The position numbers and the translations under genes were made by a program. This document shows, in pieces, positions 20,345 to 30,419 of a stretch of DNA of 55,180 nt. This DNA is from Prorocentrum cordatum (lineage: Eukaryota > Sar > Dinophyceae > Prorocentrales > Prorocentraceae). Position 1 is the stretch's first letter; each line of letters opens with the position of its first letter. The stretch lies in contig CAUYUJ010003052.1 of assembly GCA_963575745.1 (NCBI GenBank), positions 27,501-82,680 on the forward strand. Reading direction: 5' to 3'. Under the pieces are notes generated by a model. That model was given only the letters and a program-made list of their open reading frames with translations. It was not told the DNA's origin and made no database searches.

Positions 20345-21050
20345 TTCGGCCCAGCCCGCGAACGAGCCTGGGTTGCGGGCGTGGGGCCTTCTGGGATCTC
20401 GCGGAGGGCCTCTCGGGGGCCTCTTGGAGGAAGTTTTGGGGGCCTTCGGGGCCGTCGTGGCCTCTTGGGGCTTCTTTCGGGCCGCTCGGGTGTCCCTTGG
20501 GGGCTCCTTGGGGGCTCTCTTGTGGCCTCCTCGGCGCCGGCGCCCTGGCCTCCTGGTGACCTGCCGGGGCGGAAGGCTAGGATTTTCGGTTTGTGTTCCC
20601 TCCTCTTTGGTTTCTTTTGGGCCGTCTTGGGGCCCTCTCGGGCCGTCGCGGGCGCTGCTTTGGCCGGCGTGGGGGCCCCCTTGGGCAGTCCTGGTCGCGC
20701 CAGGGCGGTTTCTCGGGCCGTCTTGGGGCGGTCTTGGAGGCGTCGGGGGGATGGGGCGGCGACGGTGGCGCGCAGACTTCCGAATGCCTAGAGAAAATAC
20801 ATGGTTTTGGCTTCTTGGGGCCTTCATGGGAGGCCTCTCCGAGGCCTCCTGCGGCACCTTCGGGGCTTGTCTCGGGCCGTCTTGCGCGTCTTGGGGCGAT
20901 GTTTCGGTGGCTCGGGGGCCTCTGGGGCCGTCTTGGGAGGCGGGCTCTCTCGGCCCGTCTCTGGGCCCTCTCGGGCCCGGTAGAGTCGCGTGACGTGACG
21001 CTGGTGGGGCCTGGGGGCCGCGCGGGAAGCCCGGGGAGATGTCGGACATT
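20345..21050. repeat. diverged CTTGGGG repeat interrupting LINE-B
   Basis: Short GGGCCTCTTGGGG and GGGCCGTCTTGGGG repeats, with two copies of an AT-richer motif (TTTTCGGTTTGTGTTCC and AAAATACATGGTTTTGG). These correspond to the AATCAATGTTTT block of the units at 5.5-6.3 kb. The array separates reverse transcriptase motifs on its two sides. Confidence 0.75.
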
Positions 21051-21089
21051 TGAACCCAGGGATTTAAATGGCTTCTCAGAACTGGGGAC

Positions 21090-21747
21090 AGTCTCGGGGG
21101 ATTGGGCAAAGGGCGCGAGAGCGCGCCCACTCCGTGGGACATGGCTAGGTTTTGCGATGGGGCCAGCTCAGTCCGGCCAGAGGAAGCAGTGCGAGTTTTT
21201 CCAGGTTCCCCAGGGCCACCTCCAGGCTGGCAACTTCTGCTTGCAGCTGTGCGGGTTCTGTGTACCTAGCTGGGTATGTTTCTGGCCGTCGCCATGCGGA
21301 AAAGTGCGCGGTCGGTGGTGGTGGTGGTCTCGGCGCCTCGTTTGTGATGGTCTACGCCGTCGGGGCGTTCAGTCGTATCCAATTTGAAATGGTGTGCGTT
21401 TGGAATTATGCGTAGACGATGGCGGAGCGTCGGCTGAGGTTCAGTCTCCTGGGCGGTCGACGGTTTGAAGTCAGCCAGCCAGCAGCTCCTCGGCGCGATT
21501 CTTGGCGAGCGCTTCCAGGGGCAAGGCGGCCTTGGTCAATGGCAGCGCCGAGGTTTCCAAGCAGCTCCGGTCCTTTGGAGGGCCCCGGGCGGGCCCAGCC
21601 ACCGACGAAGCCGCCGACCGCGGGTTTGGCGCAGGCGCGGGGATGTCCGGGGAGGTTGTCCGCGTGGGCTTCATGTTTCGGGTCAGGGTCGGGCGTCGTG
21701 AGCAGACGGCTAAGAAGTTTGTTGAGATGAGTTGTAGCCTTGACTAG
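21090..21747 (+). pseudogene. LINE-B reverse transcriptase, C-terminal part
   Basis: After the inserted repeat, residues LQAGNFCLQLCGFCVP resemble the motif B region, and LELCVDDGGASAE is catalytic motif C (xVDD). It is followed by GKAALVNGSAEVSKQLRSFG, the strand and helix after motif C ('sk..v.asS.....l...lg'). Three frames are used, so the copy is inactive. The last readable part ends SLD and a stop at 21747. Motif A is missing between the two parts, so some sequence was lost at the insertion. Confidence 0.65.
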
Positions 21748-21799
21748 TGCACCGCGAGGGTCTGGGCCATGGGGGGGGGCTCTCCAGGGTCTACCATGG

Positions 21800-21880
21800 C
21801 CCCCTTTCTCTCTTATATATATATGAGAACATAACAAAAACACTATATACATATTCAAAACAATTATCCCGGCAAAGCAA
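21800..21880. other. AT-rich patch downstream of LINE-B
   Basis: TCTCTCTTATATATATATG and following A-rich sequence contrast with the local GC content. It may be the 3' end of LINE-B, but no clear poly-A or target duplication is seen. A similar patch lies at 25060-25150. Confidence 0.35.
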
Positions 21881-21989
21881 CCTAACAGCGATGTGTAGGA
21901 GCATATCTGGAAGCATTCCCCTTCAGATTCAGATGAGAATCCAGTTGTAGAATTCTGCTGTTCTCGCAGTCGTAGTCGCATTCGCGATG

Positions 21990-22350
21990 ACAGTCGCAGT
22001 GGCAACGGCAGTCGCAGTCACAGCCTCAGCCTCAGCCTGCCTCAGCCTCAGCCTCAGCCTGCCTCAGCCTCAGCCTGCCTCAGCCTCAGCCTCAGCCTGC
22101 TTCAGCCTCAGCCTCAGTCTGCCTTCAGCCTCGGCCTCAGCCTCAGCCTGCCTCAGCCTCAGCCTGCATCAGCCTCAGCCTCAGCCTCAGCCTGCCTCAG
22201 CATCAGCCTGCTTCAGCCTCAGCCTCAGCCTGCCTCAGCCTCAGCCTCAGTCTGCTTCAGCCTCAGCCTCAGTCTGCCTTCAGCCTCGGCCTCAGCCTCA
22301 GCCTGCCTCAGCCTCAGCCTGCCTCGGCCGCAGCATCAGCCTGCCTCAGC
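21990..22350. repeat. CAGCCT hexamer-type minisatellite
   Basis: Units of CAGCCTCAGCCTGCCT with TTCAGCCT variants. Two longer sub-blocks with CTGCCTTCAGCCTCGGCC (about 22115 and 22275) show higher-order duplication. Confidence 0.95.
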
Positions 22351-22728
22351 ATTCAAAATGTGGCCCAGGAATGGAGTTCTGGGAACTAGAAGAACACGAG
22401 GTGGCCTACAGTTGGCTCCGGGCATTCAAAATCATGCCCAGGAATGGAGTTCTGGGAACTTGAAGAGCACGAAGTGGCCTACAGTTGGCTCCGGGCATTC
22501 AAAATGTGGCCCGGGAATGGAGTTCTGGGAACTCGAAGACCACGAAGTGGCCTACAGTTGGATCCGGGCATCCAAAATGTGGCCCGGGAATGGAGTTCTG
22601 GGAAGTCGAAGAGCACGAAGTGGCCTACAGTTGGCTCCGGGCATCATGGAGTTCTGGGAAGTCGAAGAGCACGAAGTGGCCTACAGTTGACTCCGGGCAT
22701 CCAAAATGTACGCCGGGAATGGAGTTCT
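22351..22728. repeat. 73-bp tandem repeat, about five copies
   Basis: The unit begins ATTCAAAATGTGGCCCAGG and has GGAATGGAGTTCTGGGAACT and CGAAGTGGCCTACAGTTGG. Starts at 22351, 22424, 22497 and 22570 give an exact 73-bp spacing; the later copies are partly deleted. Since 73 is not a multiple of three, the apparent frames rotate and it is not coding. Confidence 0.95.
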
Positions 22729-23225
22729 AGCAGCGCGAAGAGCGATTTTGCGAGGATGTCCTAAGCGATTTGGGCTTGGACGGCAGCCGCGCCGGGTCCC
22801 GCTCCGGGTCCCGCCCCGACCCCCCTGAGGAGTCATGATGCTCTCTTTTGACCCCACTAGAAACCTATCAGTCTTCGCTGTTGGTAATAAATAAAACATT
22901 GATTTGATTTTGAGCGACTCAGGATCTGGAAGCAGGCGGGCATGATGATGCATGCAGGAGCTCAGGGCTGGTTTCTCGCCTTTACCTCTGTCTGTAACGG
23001 TGGCCCACTCTGGCGCGGCGCGGCGGCGCTCATCGTCAAGTCCGCCAGAGACGCGTGCTGGCGATGTGCGCAGGTGCCTGCCCTGGCGCTCTCGCTCGGG
23101 GTCAGCTTCGCGGTGGTTGGGGCCCATGTTTGTCCTGTTTGGCGTTCTCCTTTCTGTGGCGCAGCTGCCCCGGAGTGGGGGCGGGCTGGGGGCCCCGTCG
23201 CGGCCGTGCGGCTCTCCCTCTCCTT
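22729..23225. other. unassigned sequence
   Basis: No recognisable motif. A short AT-richer patch lies at 22880-22910. Confidence 0.3.
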
Positions 23226-23227
23226 GG

Positions 23228-23328
23228 GAGGAGGAGGAGGAGGAGGAGGAGGAGGAGGAGGAGGAGGAGGAGGAGGAGGAGGAGGAGGAGGAGGAGGAGG
23301 AGGAGGAGGAGGAGGACGAGGAGGAGAA
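23228..23328. repeat. GGA array
   Basis: About 33 GGA units, almost pure. Confidence 0.97.
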
Positions 23329-23476
23329 TGAGTTGGTTGCGATTGTGAGTGGGTTCGCAGAGTCGCTGCGGCCCGCGTCAGAAAGATGTCTCACCCAGGC
23401 GGTCGCGCGGCCCCTGGAGAGGGGGGGGGCCGCTTGCAAGCGCGGGGCGTGGAGTGGCGAGCCCTGTCTTTCGGGC

Positions 23477-23633
23477 GAAGAGACATATGCACATGCACCG
23501 ATCTTGGCCAGGCCTATCCTTGGCCCAGGATCAGTGCATAGGCTTTCCTGGCCAAGGCACGAGGGCGTATGCACCGATCCTGGGCTCAGGATGGGCCTGG
23601 CCAGAATCGGTGCATGTGCATACTTCTCTTTCC
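23477..23633. mobile_element. palindromic MITE-like element, copy 1
   Basis: A 157-bp imperfect palindrome. The left arm has TATGCACATGCACCGATC and the right arm ATCGGTGCATGTGCATA; the centre is about TTTCCTGGCCAAGGCACGAG. The second copy at 30420-30575 has nearly the same length and the same GCACGAGGGC/GCAGGAGGGC centre and CACCGATCCTGGGC motif. No coding capacity. Confidence 0.75.
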
Positions 23634-23639
23634 TCTAGT

Positions 23640-24180
23640 CTTGGCGTGGTCGAGAACTGTCTTCGTCTGTCTCGGGCCCCCGCCGAAGGGGGAGATCGAT
23701 GCTCCGTCTTGCGTGCGAGGCGCCCAGGGCGCGCTCGGGGGCGATCGAGGCGGGGCCCCGGCGGGTCGATGATGCGCGCCCGTTGTGTGCAGATCGGGGG
23801 CGCAGTGTTTCATCGCCCGTGGAAGTGTTTATGCAGTGCAGCTGCTTCGCTGGGGGTGGGAACTGGTCGAGCCTGCGATCATCTGGGGAGCTCTTGGCGA
23901 AGGACATATCCGACCCCGAGGTTCTTTTTCTCTTGGCCAGGCCCCCCCCCCCGCCCTGGGGGCTTGTTTCCGCGCCCTAATGCGGGGGGCAGCACGCTTC
24001 AGGCTGAGTTGGTTTTGGGCGAGCCGTGGGCCCGGGGCGGTAGGGGCTTTGCATTTTTGGAGATGTGAGCTGCCGCAGACACCTGGTCACTGATTTTTTT
24101 TACGGCCGGGGATTGCCTCGCGCCTCTCAACGATCGGGGTCGCTGTGGGCGCCGAGAGCTGTGCAGTGCTTCGGCGCCTT
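23640..24180. other. unassigned GC-rich sequence
   Basis: No repeat or protein motif recognised. Confidence 0.3.
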
Positions 24181-24186
24181 CCAGGC

Positions 24187-24400
24187 CGCGTCTGCTGGTT
24201 CTGGGTCGGGTGGGCGTGGCGCTGAATCTTCGGGAGAACGCCTCCCATCTCGGATGCCGCGTCCGCTGCTTCTGTTCTGGGTGGAAGTGTCGCTATGCCT
24301 CCGGGGGGTGGTCCCATCGCTGCTGCCGCGTCCGCCTCTTCTGTTCAGGGTTGAAATAGCACTGTGGCCACGGGAGGTGCTCCCACCGTTTCCCCCGCCT
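24187..24400. repeat. ~70-bp tandem repeat, three diverged copies
   Basis: Copies start with CGCGTCTGCTGGTTCTG, CGCGTCCGCTGCTTCTG and CGCGTCCGCCTCTTCTG at about 24187, 24258 and 24328. Confidence 0.7.
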
Positions 24401-25060
24401 TCACGGCGGCCACCAGCTCGGGCCAATCTTCCAGGCAGGCCTTGAGGCTGGTGGCAGAGTCGCTCCGTGTGGAGTAGGACTTGGGTCCTCTCGTCGCGGC
24501 GCCACGTCCCTCTGGCGAAGAGGGCTCGGACCGACGATTTGAGGGGCAAGCCTAGCCTGCGGCCTCGTGGTCGTCGGGTGGGCTTCACTTTCTTTGCTGC
24601 CCCTTTTTTTGGTCGGGGCCCACCATGCTGCTGCGTGTTTGGTCTTCCGCAGGCCTTCTCTAGGGACTTGGGTCTTTGCCAGCGTTCCCTGGAGTGCGTT
24701 CTTTTTTGCGCCCCCCCCGACAGAGCGCCGCATCAGGTGTGAGGCTGACATTTCTGCACCTTGATGTAGTTTCGTGGCCTAGCAAGAGGTTTGTGCCCTC
24801 TGGCCTTGGCGTTTGATTTCGCATGCCTTTCAGGGGGCGCTTCCCCGTGCGAGGCGTGCAATGTTTGCCAGCGTTCACGCGAGGCCATGCGCAGCCATGC
24901 AATGGATGTCAAAGGATCCGTCTCCTCTTTTTGCTTTCTCCCGCTGCGCTTTCTCGTGCGAGTATGGGGGACGTGCGTTACCGTGGGACTGCTTGGGGGC
25001 ATCGTGGGTACAGTCTGGCCCGTCCCAATCGCCTCCCTCTCGCCCACTGCGTTTTTTCTT
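24401..25060. other. unassigned sequence
   Basis: No recognisable motif in six frames. Confidence 0.3.
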
Positions 25061-25150
25061 TCTTTATATGATCATTATTATTAGTATTTTTGGATTTATA
25101 TATATAAACAATGAAAACAAATATAACAAACATATTGTCATTGTTTTTTT
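25060..25150. other. AT-rich patch
   Basis: About 90 bp of A/T-rich sequence with ATATATATAAACAATG and ATAACAAACATATTG, isolated within GC-rich DNA. Confidence 0.6.
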
Positions 25151-25189
25151 TGTTATCTTTGTGCTTCTCTCTCTCATCCTTCCTCTTTT

Positions 25190-25345
25190 TCTCCTCCCTC
25201 TCGTCCTCCTCCACCTCTCCTTCTCTTCTTCTTCCTCCTCCTCCTCCTCCTCCTCCTCCTCCTCCTCCTCCTCCTCCTCCTCCCTCTCCTCCCTCCTCCT
25301 ACTCCCGCTTACTTCTTCCTCCTCCCCCCTCCTCGTCCTCCTCCT
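25190..25345. repeat. TCC array
   Basis: A nearly pure TCC array with flanking imperfect pyrimidine sequence. A second TCC array lies at 25610-25692. Confidence 0.95.
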
Positions 25346-25609
25346 GCCGCTGCGGGCCGCTCGCGGGTCTCCGCGTAGCCCCGCGGCGCCCGAGCGCGCG
25401 CCCGCGCGCGGGCACCGCGCATGCGCGCACGGACGTGTGCCGAGCACGCCACGAACGCGCCGACGGCGAGCGAACCGAACGCGCAAGGCAAAAGCGAGGC
25501 CGAACACGCAGCACGCGCGCACGGACCCCGCCCAGGCCAGAGGGGGGGGAGGGAGGACGCCTCCAGGGCTCAAAAAGGAAAGGGGGGGAGGGCGAGGCCA
25601 ACGAAAAGT

Positions 25610-25692
25610 CTTCCTCCTCCTCCTCCTCCTCCTCGTCTTCCTCATTCTCCTCGTCCTCGTCCTCCTCCTCCTCGTCCTCCTCCTCCTCTTCT
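25610..25692. repeat. TCC array
   Basis: TCC units with TCG/TTC variants. Confidence 0.9.
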
Positions 25693-25989
25693 TTAAATCG
25701 CCGCATCATCTCTCCTCATCTTCTCTTCCTCGTCGGTCCTCCGTCCTCTGTCCTCATCGTTCCCCTCTTCTGCCATTCCTGTCTGCCCCCAGTCTTCGCG
25801 TCGGACGGGCGGGGTTGGGAGACCTGCGCCATTCTGGGACTTTTTCTTGGGGGCGCTTCGGGTGGTGGCTCCCCAGCCTAGGGGCGCCCCGCCAGGGGCC
25901 GGGACCCCACCTCCTCGGAGCCGCCGAATGCCGCCGAAAATTTCCGATGTTTTTTTTTTTGTTGTTGTTGTTGTTGCCGTCGTTTTGAA

Positions 25990-26042
25990 TCGCCGCCGCC
26001 GCCGTCGCCGTCGCCGCTGTCGTCGTTGTCGTCGTCGTCGCT
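25990..26042. repeat. GCC/GTC triplet tract before exon piece 3
   Basis: Short runs of GTT, GCC and GTC end directly at the acceptor of the dioxygenase exon and could serve as its pyrimidine-rich tract. Confidence 0.7.
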
Positions 26043-26050
26043 TGCCCGAG

Positions 26051-26126
26051 GCTGGCCGCGCGGTCGTGTGGGCGGACACCTGGGGCGACCGGCCCCTGGA
26101 GAAGGACGTCCGCACCATGCACGAGG
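26051..26126 (+). CDS. prolyl 4-hydroxylase-type dioxygenase, exon piece 3 (distal His)
   Basis: The exon encodes AGRAVVWADTWGDRPLEKD followed by VRTMHEG. This matches the late beta-strands of the P4H fold ('kG.avvw...g..d.rt.H.g'), and His in MHEG is the distal iron ligand. The acceptor is AG|G. The exon ends with one extra G, and the intron then begins GC at 26127. That single base plus GG at 29009 makes Gly, giving HEGQAVIRGTK across the junction. The spacing from His to Lys (10 residues) is exactly that of the family. Shifting the donor by one base would create an immediate stop, so the GC donor is supported by protein logic. Confidence 0.8.
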
Positions 26127-26257
26127 GCGCGGCCTCGGGAAAGCGGCCCCGGGGCCAAGCCGAGCCCTCGCTGGTGAGGTTCCGAGCTGCGCACGGGCAG
26201 CCCCCCACGGAGTCGCGGGGCGGGCTCGGCGCTCGAGCGGCAGCGGCGCGCGCCACA

Positions 26258-26460
26258 CAGGCACACACACACACGACACACCCAGACACACCCACACACC
26301 CAGACACACCCCCACACACACACACACACATTCACACATGATCGCACTCATACTCGCACGCTCACACTCACACTCACACTCACACTCACACTCGCACTCA
26401 CACTCACATTCACACTCACACTCACACTCGCACACATCACACACATCACACACGCGCGCA
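26258..26460. repeat. CA and CACTCA microsatellites
   Basis: ACACAC/CACCCAGACA runs at 26258-26335 are followed by CACTCA hexamers at 26350-26450. Confidence 0.95.
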
Positions 26461-26954
26461 TACGCACGCACGCACGCCGGATGGGACGGTCGGGCCCGAG
26501 GCGGTCGTCCTTTACCCCAGGGGAGGGCGTCTGGGCTGGCCTCAATACCCCGGCGTCGCCTCCAGGGGCGCCCCTGGTGGGTTGAGACCGCCCTGGGCTA
26601 CTTGCGGGGCCTGCCGAAGCCAGCCATGACCACCTGGAGGGCTTTCTGTGCGCAGCCCCGAGCCTTACCAGCCCGTGTGCATTCTCCTTGGGTGTTGCCA
26701 GGTTGTCCAGGATGCTCAGGTGGTCTCCAGTGCACTCCTTAAGAGGCCAGGAGGTACCCAGGGGCTCCAAAATGGCGCGAGAAGCTGGGGGCCACATTGG
26801 ACCAGGACCACCTGTGGCAATCGCTGACCTCCCACTCCTTCTGTCCCTCGTTCTCCGCGTCCCCTCGTCTCCCTCATCTTCCACATCCGGCCTAATGCTC
26901 TGTTCATCGTCATTTCATCCTCTCTCCTCCCTCCTCCCCCTCCTCCCCCCTCGC

Positions 26955-27310
26955 GCGCGGGGGGAGGGGGAGGAGGATGGAGGAGGACACATAAGGAGCA
27001 GGAGAAGGAGGATGAGGAGGAAGAGGATGAGGAGGAGGAGGAGGAAGAAAAGGAGGAGGAGAAAGAGGAGGAGGAGGAGGATGAGAAGGAGGAGGCAGGG
27101 AGGAGGAGCGGGAGGACGACAGGAGGAGGAGGAGGAAGATGAGAAGGATGAGCAGCAGGACGAGGAGAAGGAGGAGGAGGAGAAGGATGAGGAGGGAGGG
27201 TCGGCGGGAGAGAGGGTAGGAGAAGGAGCAGGAGGAGGAGGAGGAGGAGGAGGAGGAGGAGGAGGAGGAGGAGCAGGATCAGGAGGAGGGAGGAGGAGGA
27301 GAAGGAGTCC
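26955..27310. repeat. GGA array
   Basis: Imperfect GGA/GAA triplets lead into the GAT array. Confidence 0.95.
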
Positions 27311-27314
27311 GCGG

Positions 27315-27878
27315 CGTATGATGCTGCTTCTGCCGATGATGAAACTGCTACTGCTGCTGCTGATGATGCTTATTATGGTGAGGATGAGAATTGTGATGAC
27401 GATACTGACGATGATGATGATGGTGGTGGTGATAATGACGATGATCGTGATGATGATGCTGATGATGACGATGATGATGATGATGATGATGATTGGTGCT
27501 GCTGATGCTGCTACCGCTGATCATGATAACGATGATGATGATGCTGCTGATGATGATGATGCTGATGATGATGTTGATGATACTGATGCTGATAATGCTG
27601 CTGGTGCTGATGATGAGGAGGAGGGGCATGAGGTGGTGGAGGAAGATAACGGTGACGACGAAGTGCAAACTGATGATGATGATGCTGATGATAATGGTGA
27701 CGATGATGAGGAGGATGAAGATAACGATCAGGATGATGATGATGATGCTGATGATGAGGATGCAGATGTTGCTGCTGCTGATGACGACGATGATGATGAT
27801 GATGCTGATGGTGGTGGTGTTGGTGGTAGTGGTGCTGGTGCTAATGATGGCGACGACGATTATGATGCTGCTGCTCCT

Positions 27879-27909
<31 letters not shown>

Positions 27910-28318
27910 ATGAGGATGCTGCTGCTGATGATGATGCTGCTGCTGATGATGATGTTGATAGTGATCATCATGCTGATGGTGATGCTGATGATGGTGATGA
28001 TGCAAATGATAATGATGATGCTGATGATGATGCTGATGATAATGATGATGATGGTGATGATTGTGCTGATGCTGATGCTGATACTGCTGAGGATGATGCT
28101 GTTGCTGATGATGATGATGCTGATGATGCTGCTGATGATGATGATAATTGCGTTGACGATGCTGATGATCATGTTGCTGTAGTTGCTGTTGTGATTGGTG
28201 ATGATGATGCTGCTGCTACTGATGATGATGATGACGATGATGGTGGTGCTGCTGATGATGATGATGCTGCTGTTGATGATTACGATGATGATGATGATGG
28301 GTGGCGTCGACGACGATG

Positions 28319-28367
<49 letters not shown>

Positions 28368-28773
28368 GGATGCTGCTGCTGATGATGCTGCTGCTGATTA
28401 TGATGGTGATAGTGATCACCATGATGATGGTGATGCTGATGATGGTGATGATGCAAATGATACTGATGATGCTGATGATGATGCTGATGATAATGATGAT
28501 GGTGGTGATGATTGTGCTGATGCTGATGCTGATGCTGCTGATTAGGATGCTGCTGATGATGATGCTGATGATGATGCTGCTGATGATGATAATTGTGTTG
28601 ACGATGCTGATGATCATGTTGCTGTAGTTGCTGTTGTGATTGGTGATGATGATGCTGCTGCTACTGATGATGATGACGATGATGGTGGTGCTGCTGATGA
28701 GGATGCTGCTGATGATTACGATGATGATGATGGGTGGCGTCGTCGACGATGAGGATGATGATGATGATGCTGC

Positions 28774-28857
<84 letters not shown>

Positions 28858-28885
28858 GGATGATGATGATGATGATGATGATGAG
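27315..28885. repeat. GAT/GCT composite trinucleotide array with internal duplication
   Basis: About 1.6 kb of GAT triplets with interspersed GCT, GGT and GAC. It is open as poly-Asp on the + strand in one frame, as poly-Met/Leu in another, and as poly-Ile/Ser/His on the minus strand, so it is not coding. Two successive blocks (about 27900-28320 and 28330-28750) share rare interruptions such as GATAATTG(C/T)GTTGACG, GTTGCTGTAGTTGCTGTTG and GATGGGTGGCGTCG in the same order. This reveals a tandem duplication of about 430 bp. Confidence 0.9.
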
Positions 28886-29008
28886 GAGGAGGAGGAGGAG
28901 GAGGAGGAGGTGGAGGGAGAGGGGGAGGAGGTGGAGGAGCAGAATGAGGGTAAGGGGGAAGCGGAGGTGGCGGGCAAGGCGGTGGACGATCTTCCTTTCT
29001 CCGCGAAG

Positions 29009-29099
29009 GGCAAGCGGTGATCAGGGGCACGAAGGTCGTGGCCAACACGTGGTTCTTGCAATTCGACAGGGACGCCAACATGGCCCGCGGGTGCTGCAG
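29009..29099 (+). CDS. prolyl 4-hydroxylase-type dioxygenase, exon piece 4 (C-terminal)
   Basis: The residues continue GQAVIRGTKVVANTWF and LQFDRDANMARGCC. In P4H enzymes the distal His is followed at this spacing by 'pVi.GtK..an.Wi', where Lys binds the 2-oxoglutarate carboxylate; both Lys and Trp are present. The final RGC resembles the 'GC' end of many algal P4H domains. The acceptor is AG|GG (29007-29008). The 3' border is uncertain. A GA-type donor follows AG at 29099, but the frame stays open downstream through an Asp-rich GAC stretch, so the protein may end later. The whole catalytic set is therefore present except for the missing exon before piece 3. Confidence 0.8.
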
Positions 29100-29244
29100 G
29101 AAGCCTTACCAGCAGCCGAGAAAAAAAGCGCCTGAGCGGGTGGGAGCGCCTGCGCCACCAGCACGCTGCCGCCCGGGAGCGAGGGAGGGCGGCCCCACGT
29201 CGAAGCCGGCACTCTTTGCGACCTGCGCCCGTCGGGCCCACGAT

Positions 29245-29325
29245 GACGACAGCGACGACGACGACGCCGACGCCGCCGCCGACGACGACGACAACGGCGA
29301 CAGCGCCGACGACGACGACGATGCC
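29245..29325. repeat. GAC array
   Basis: GAC/GCC triplets, open as poly-Asp/Ala in the frame of exon piece 4. It is either a low-complexity C-terminal tail or intronic repeat. Confidence 0.85.
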
Positions 29326-29711
29326 AAATGGTCCTTTCAGGGGGTGGCCCACATGGGGGTTTGGGGCTTCAAAAGGGGTCCTAGAGGGCCCCTTTGGGGC
29401 CCTTCTCTTCACCCCCCCTTCAGGCCCCCCCCCCCCCCAGTACCACCCGCCCGGGTCCGGCGCTCGCAGAGGGCGCGCGCTGGAGCGCATCGCATCGCGG
29501 TTCTGGCGCGCTTCGCGCGAGGGGCAGCTTCTTCCTCGGCGCGTCGCCGAGGGAACGTTTTTGGTGCTTGGCCCCTTCTGCAGGGGCACTTGTGGCCAGT
29601 GCAGTCCCCAGGCCTCCGACGCGGTGATGTGCTCAAGACGCGGAGCCTGGAGCTCTCGGCCCCATCTCCGGGACGGGTCTTTCATATATTTGCTCTTGTA
29701 GTTCAAAGGCC

Positions 29712-29945
29712 TTGAGGAGGAGGAGGAGGAGGAGGAGGAGGAGGAGGAGGAGGAGGAGGAGGAGGAGGAGGAGGAGGAAAGAGGAGGAGGAGAGGAGGAG
29801 GAGGAGGAGAGGAGGAGGAGGAGGAGGAGGAGGGGGAGGAGGAGGAGGAGGAGGAGGAGGAGGAGGAGGAGGTGGGTGGGAGGAAGGAGGAAGGAGGTGG
29901 GTGGGAGGAAGGAGGAAGGAGAAAGGAGGCAGGAGGGAGGAGGAC
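29712..29945. repeat. GGA array
   Basis: Almost pure GGA followed by GGTGGGTGGGAGGAAGGAG variants in two copies. Confidence 0.97.
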
Positions 29946-30024
29946 TCTCGAGGATTTCGAGGTCGCCGCAATGTCTGTCACCACGGCGTTTCGAGACCCC
30001 CCCAGTTTTTTTGGGGGGCGACTC

Positions 30025-30155
30025 CCGCCGTGGCGAGGCCCCCCCCCCAGGAGGCCCCCCCGGAGGCGGACGTCCCTCCCCAGCAGGCCCCCCAGGAGGG
30101 CCCCCCCCCCCCCCCAGGAGGCCCCCCCAGGAGGCCCCCCCAGGAGCTCCCCAGC
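30025..30155. repeat. GGCCCCCCCAGGA minisatellite
   Basis: CCCCCCAGGAGGCCC units repeat irregularly about six times. Confidence 0.85.
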
Positions 30156-30419
30156 GCACTTCGCACTCGACGCGCCTCCCTCGAGGCGTGGCTCCCGTGG
30201 GCACGCCTCGTCGTGTATTTTTTCCCCCGCGACGCCTGGAGGTCTGGATGTGGAGTCATGCGTGCGGTCGGGAATCTTGCTATCAGAGATATAGGGGCGC
30301 ACGTGTCGTCGATCGTTAAGCTCCCCGCTGTCACCCAGGGCGTCTGCTCCTTCCCCAGCCATCGAGGTGGTCATATATTCCTGTGGGGCAGCTGCTGGCA
30401 GGCTGGCTTCTTATCGGAG

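Larger units (their letters stand above)
10880..26050 (+). other. inferred ~15-kb intronic region, with one exon missing
   Basis: It begins GCCAGG and ends CCCGAG. It must contain, or have lost, a short phase-0 exon for the GGET-FP segment; scanning for a GG-E-T-x-F-P coding block gave no convincing hit. The region holds TCC arrays, a LINE 3' end, the 100-N gap, the composite satellite array, LINE-B, minisatellites and palindromic elements. Confidence 0.5.
26127..29008 (+). other. inferred 2.9-kb GC-AG intron
   Basis: It starts GCGCGG and ends CGCGAAG. It contains CA-type repeats, a GGA array and the long GAT/GCT composite array. Confidence 0.65.

Noticed and set aside
26688-28319. Very long open frame (over 500 codons) with poly-Asp
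   Set aside because: It is the GAT/GCT array read in one frame; other frames and the opposite strand are equally open, and the composition is purely that of the triplets.
28216-30204. 662-codon minus-strand frame
   Set aside because: It crosses the GAT array, GAC array and GGA array and overlaps a well supported exon on the + strand.
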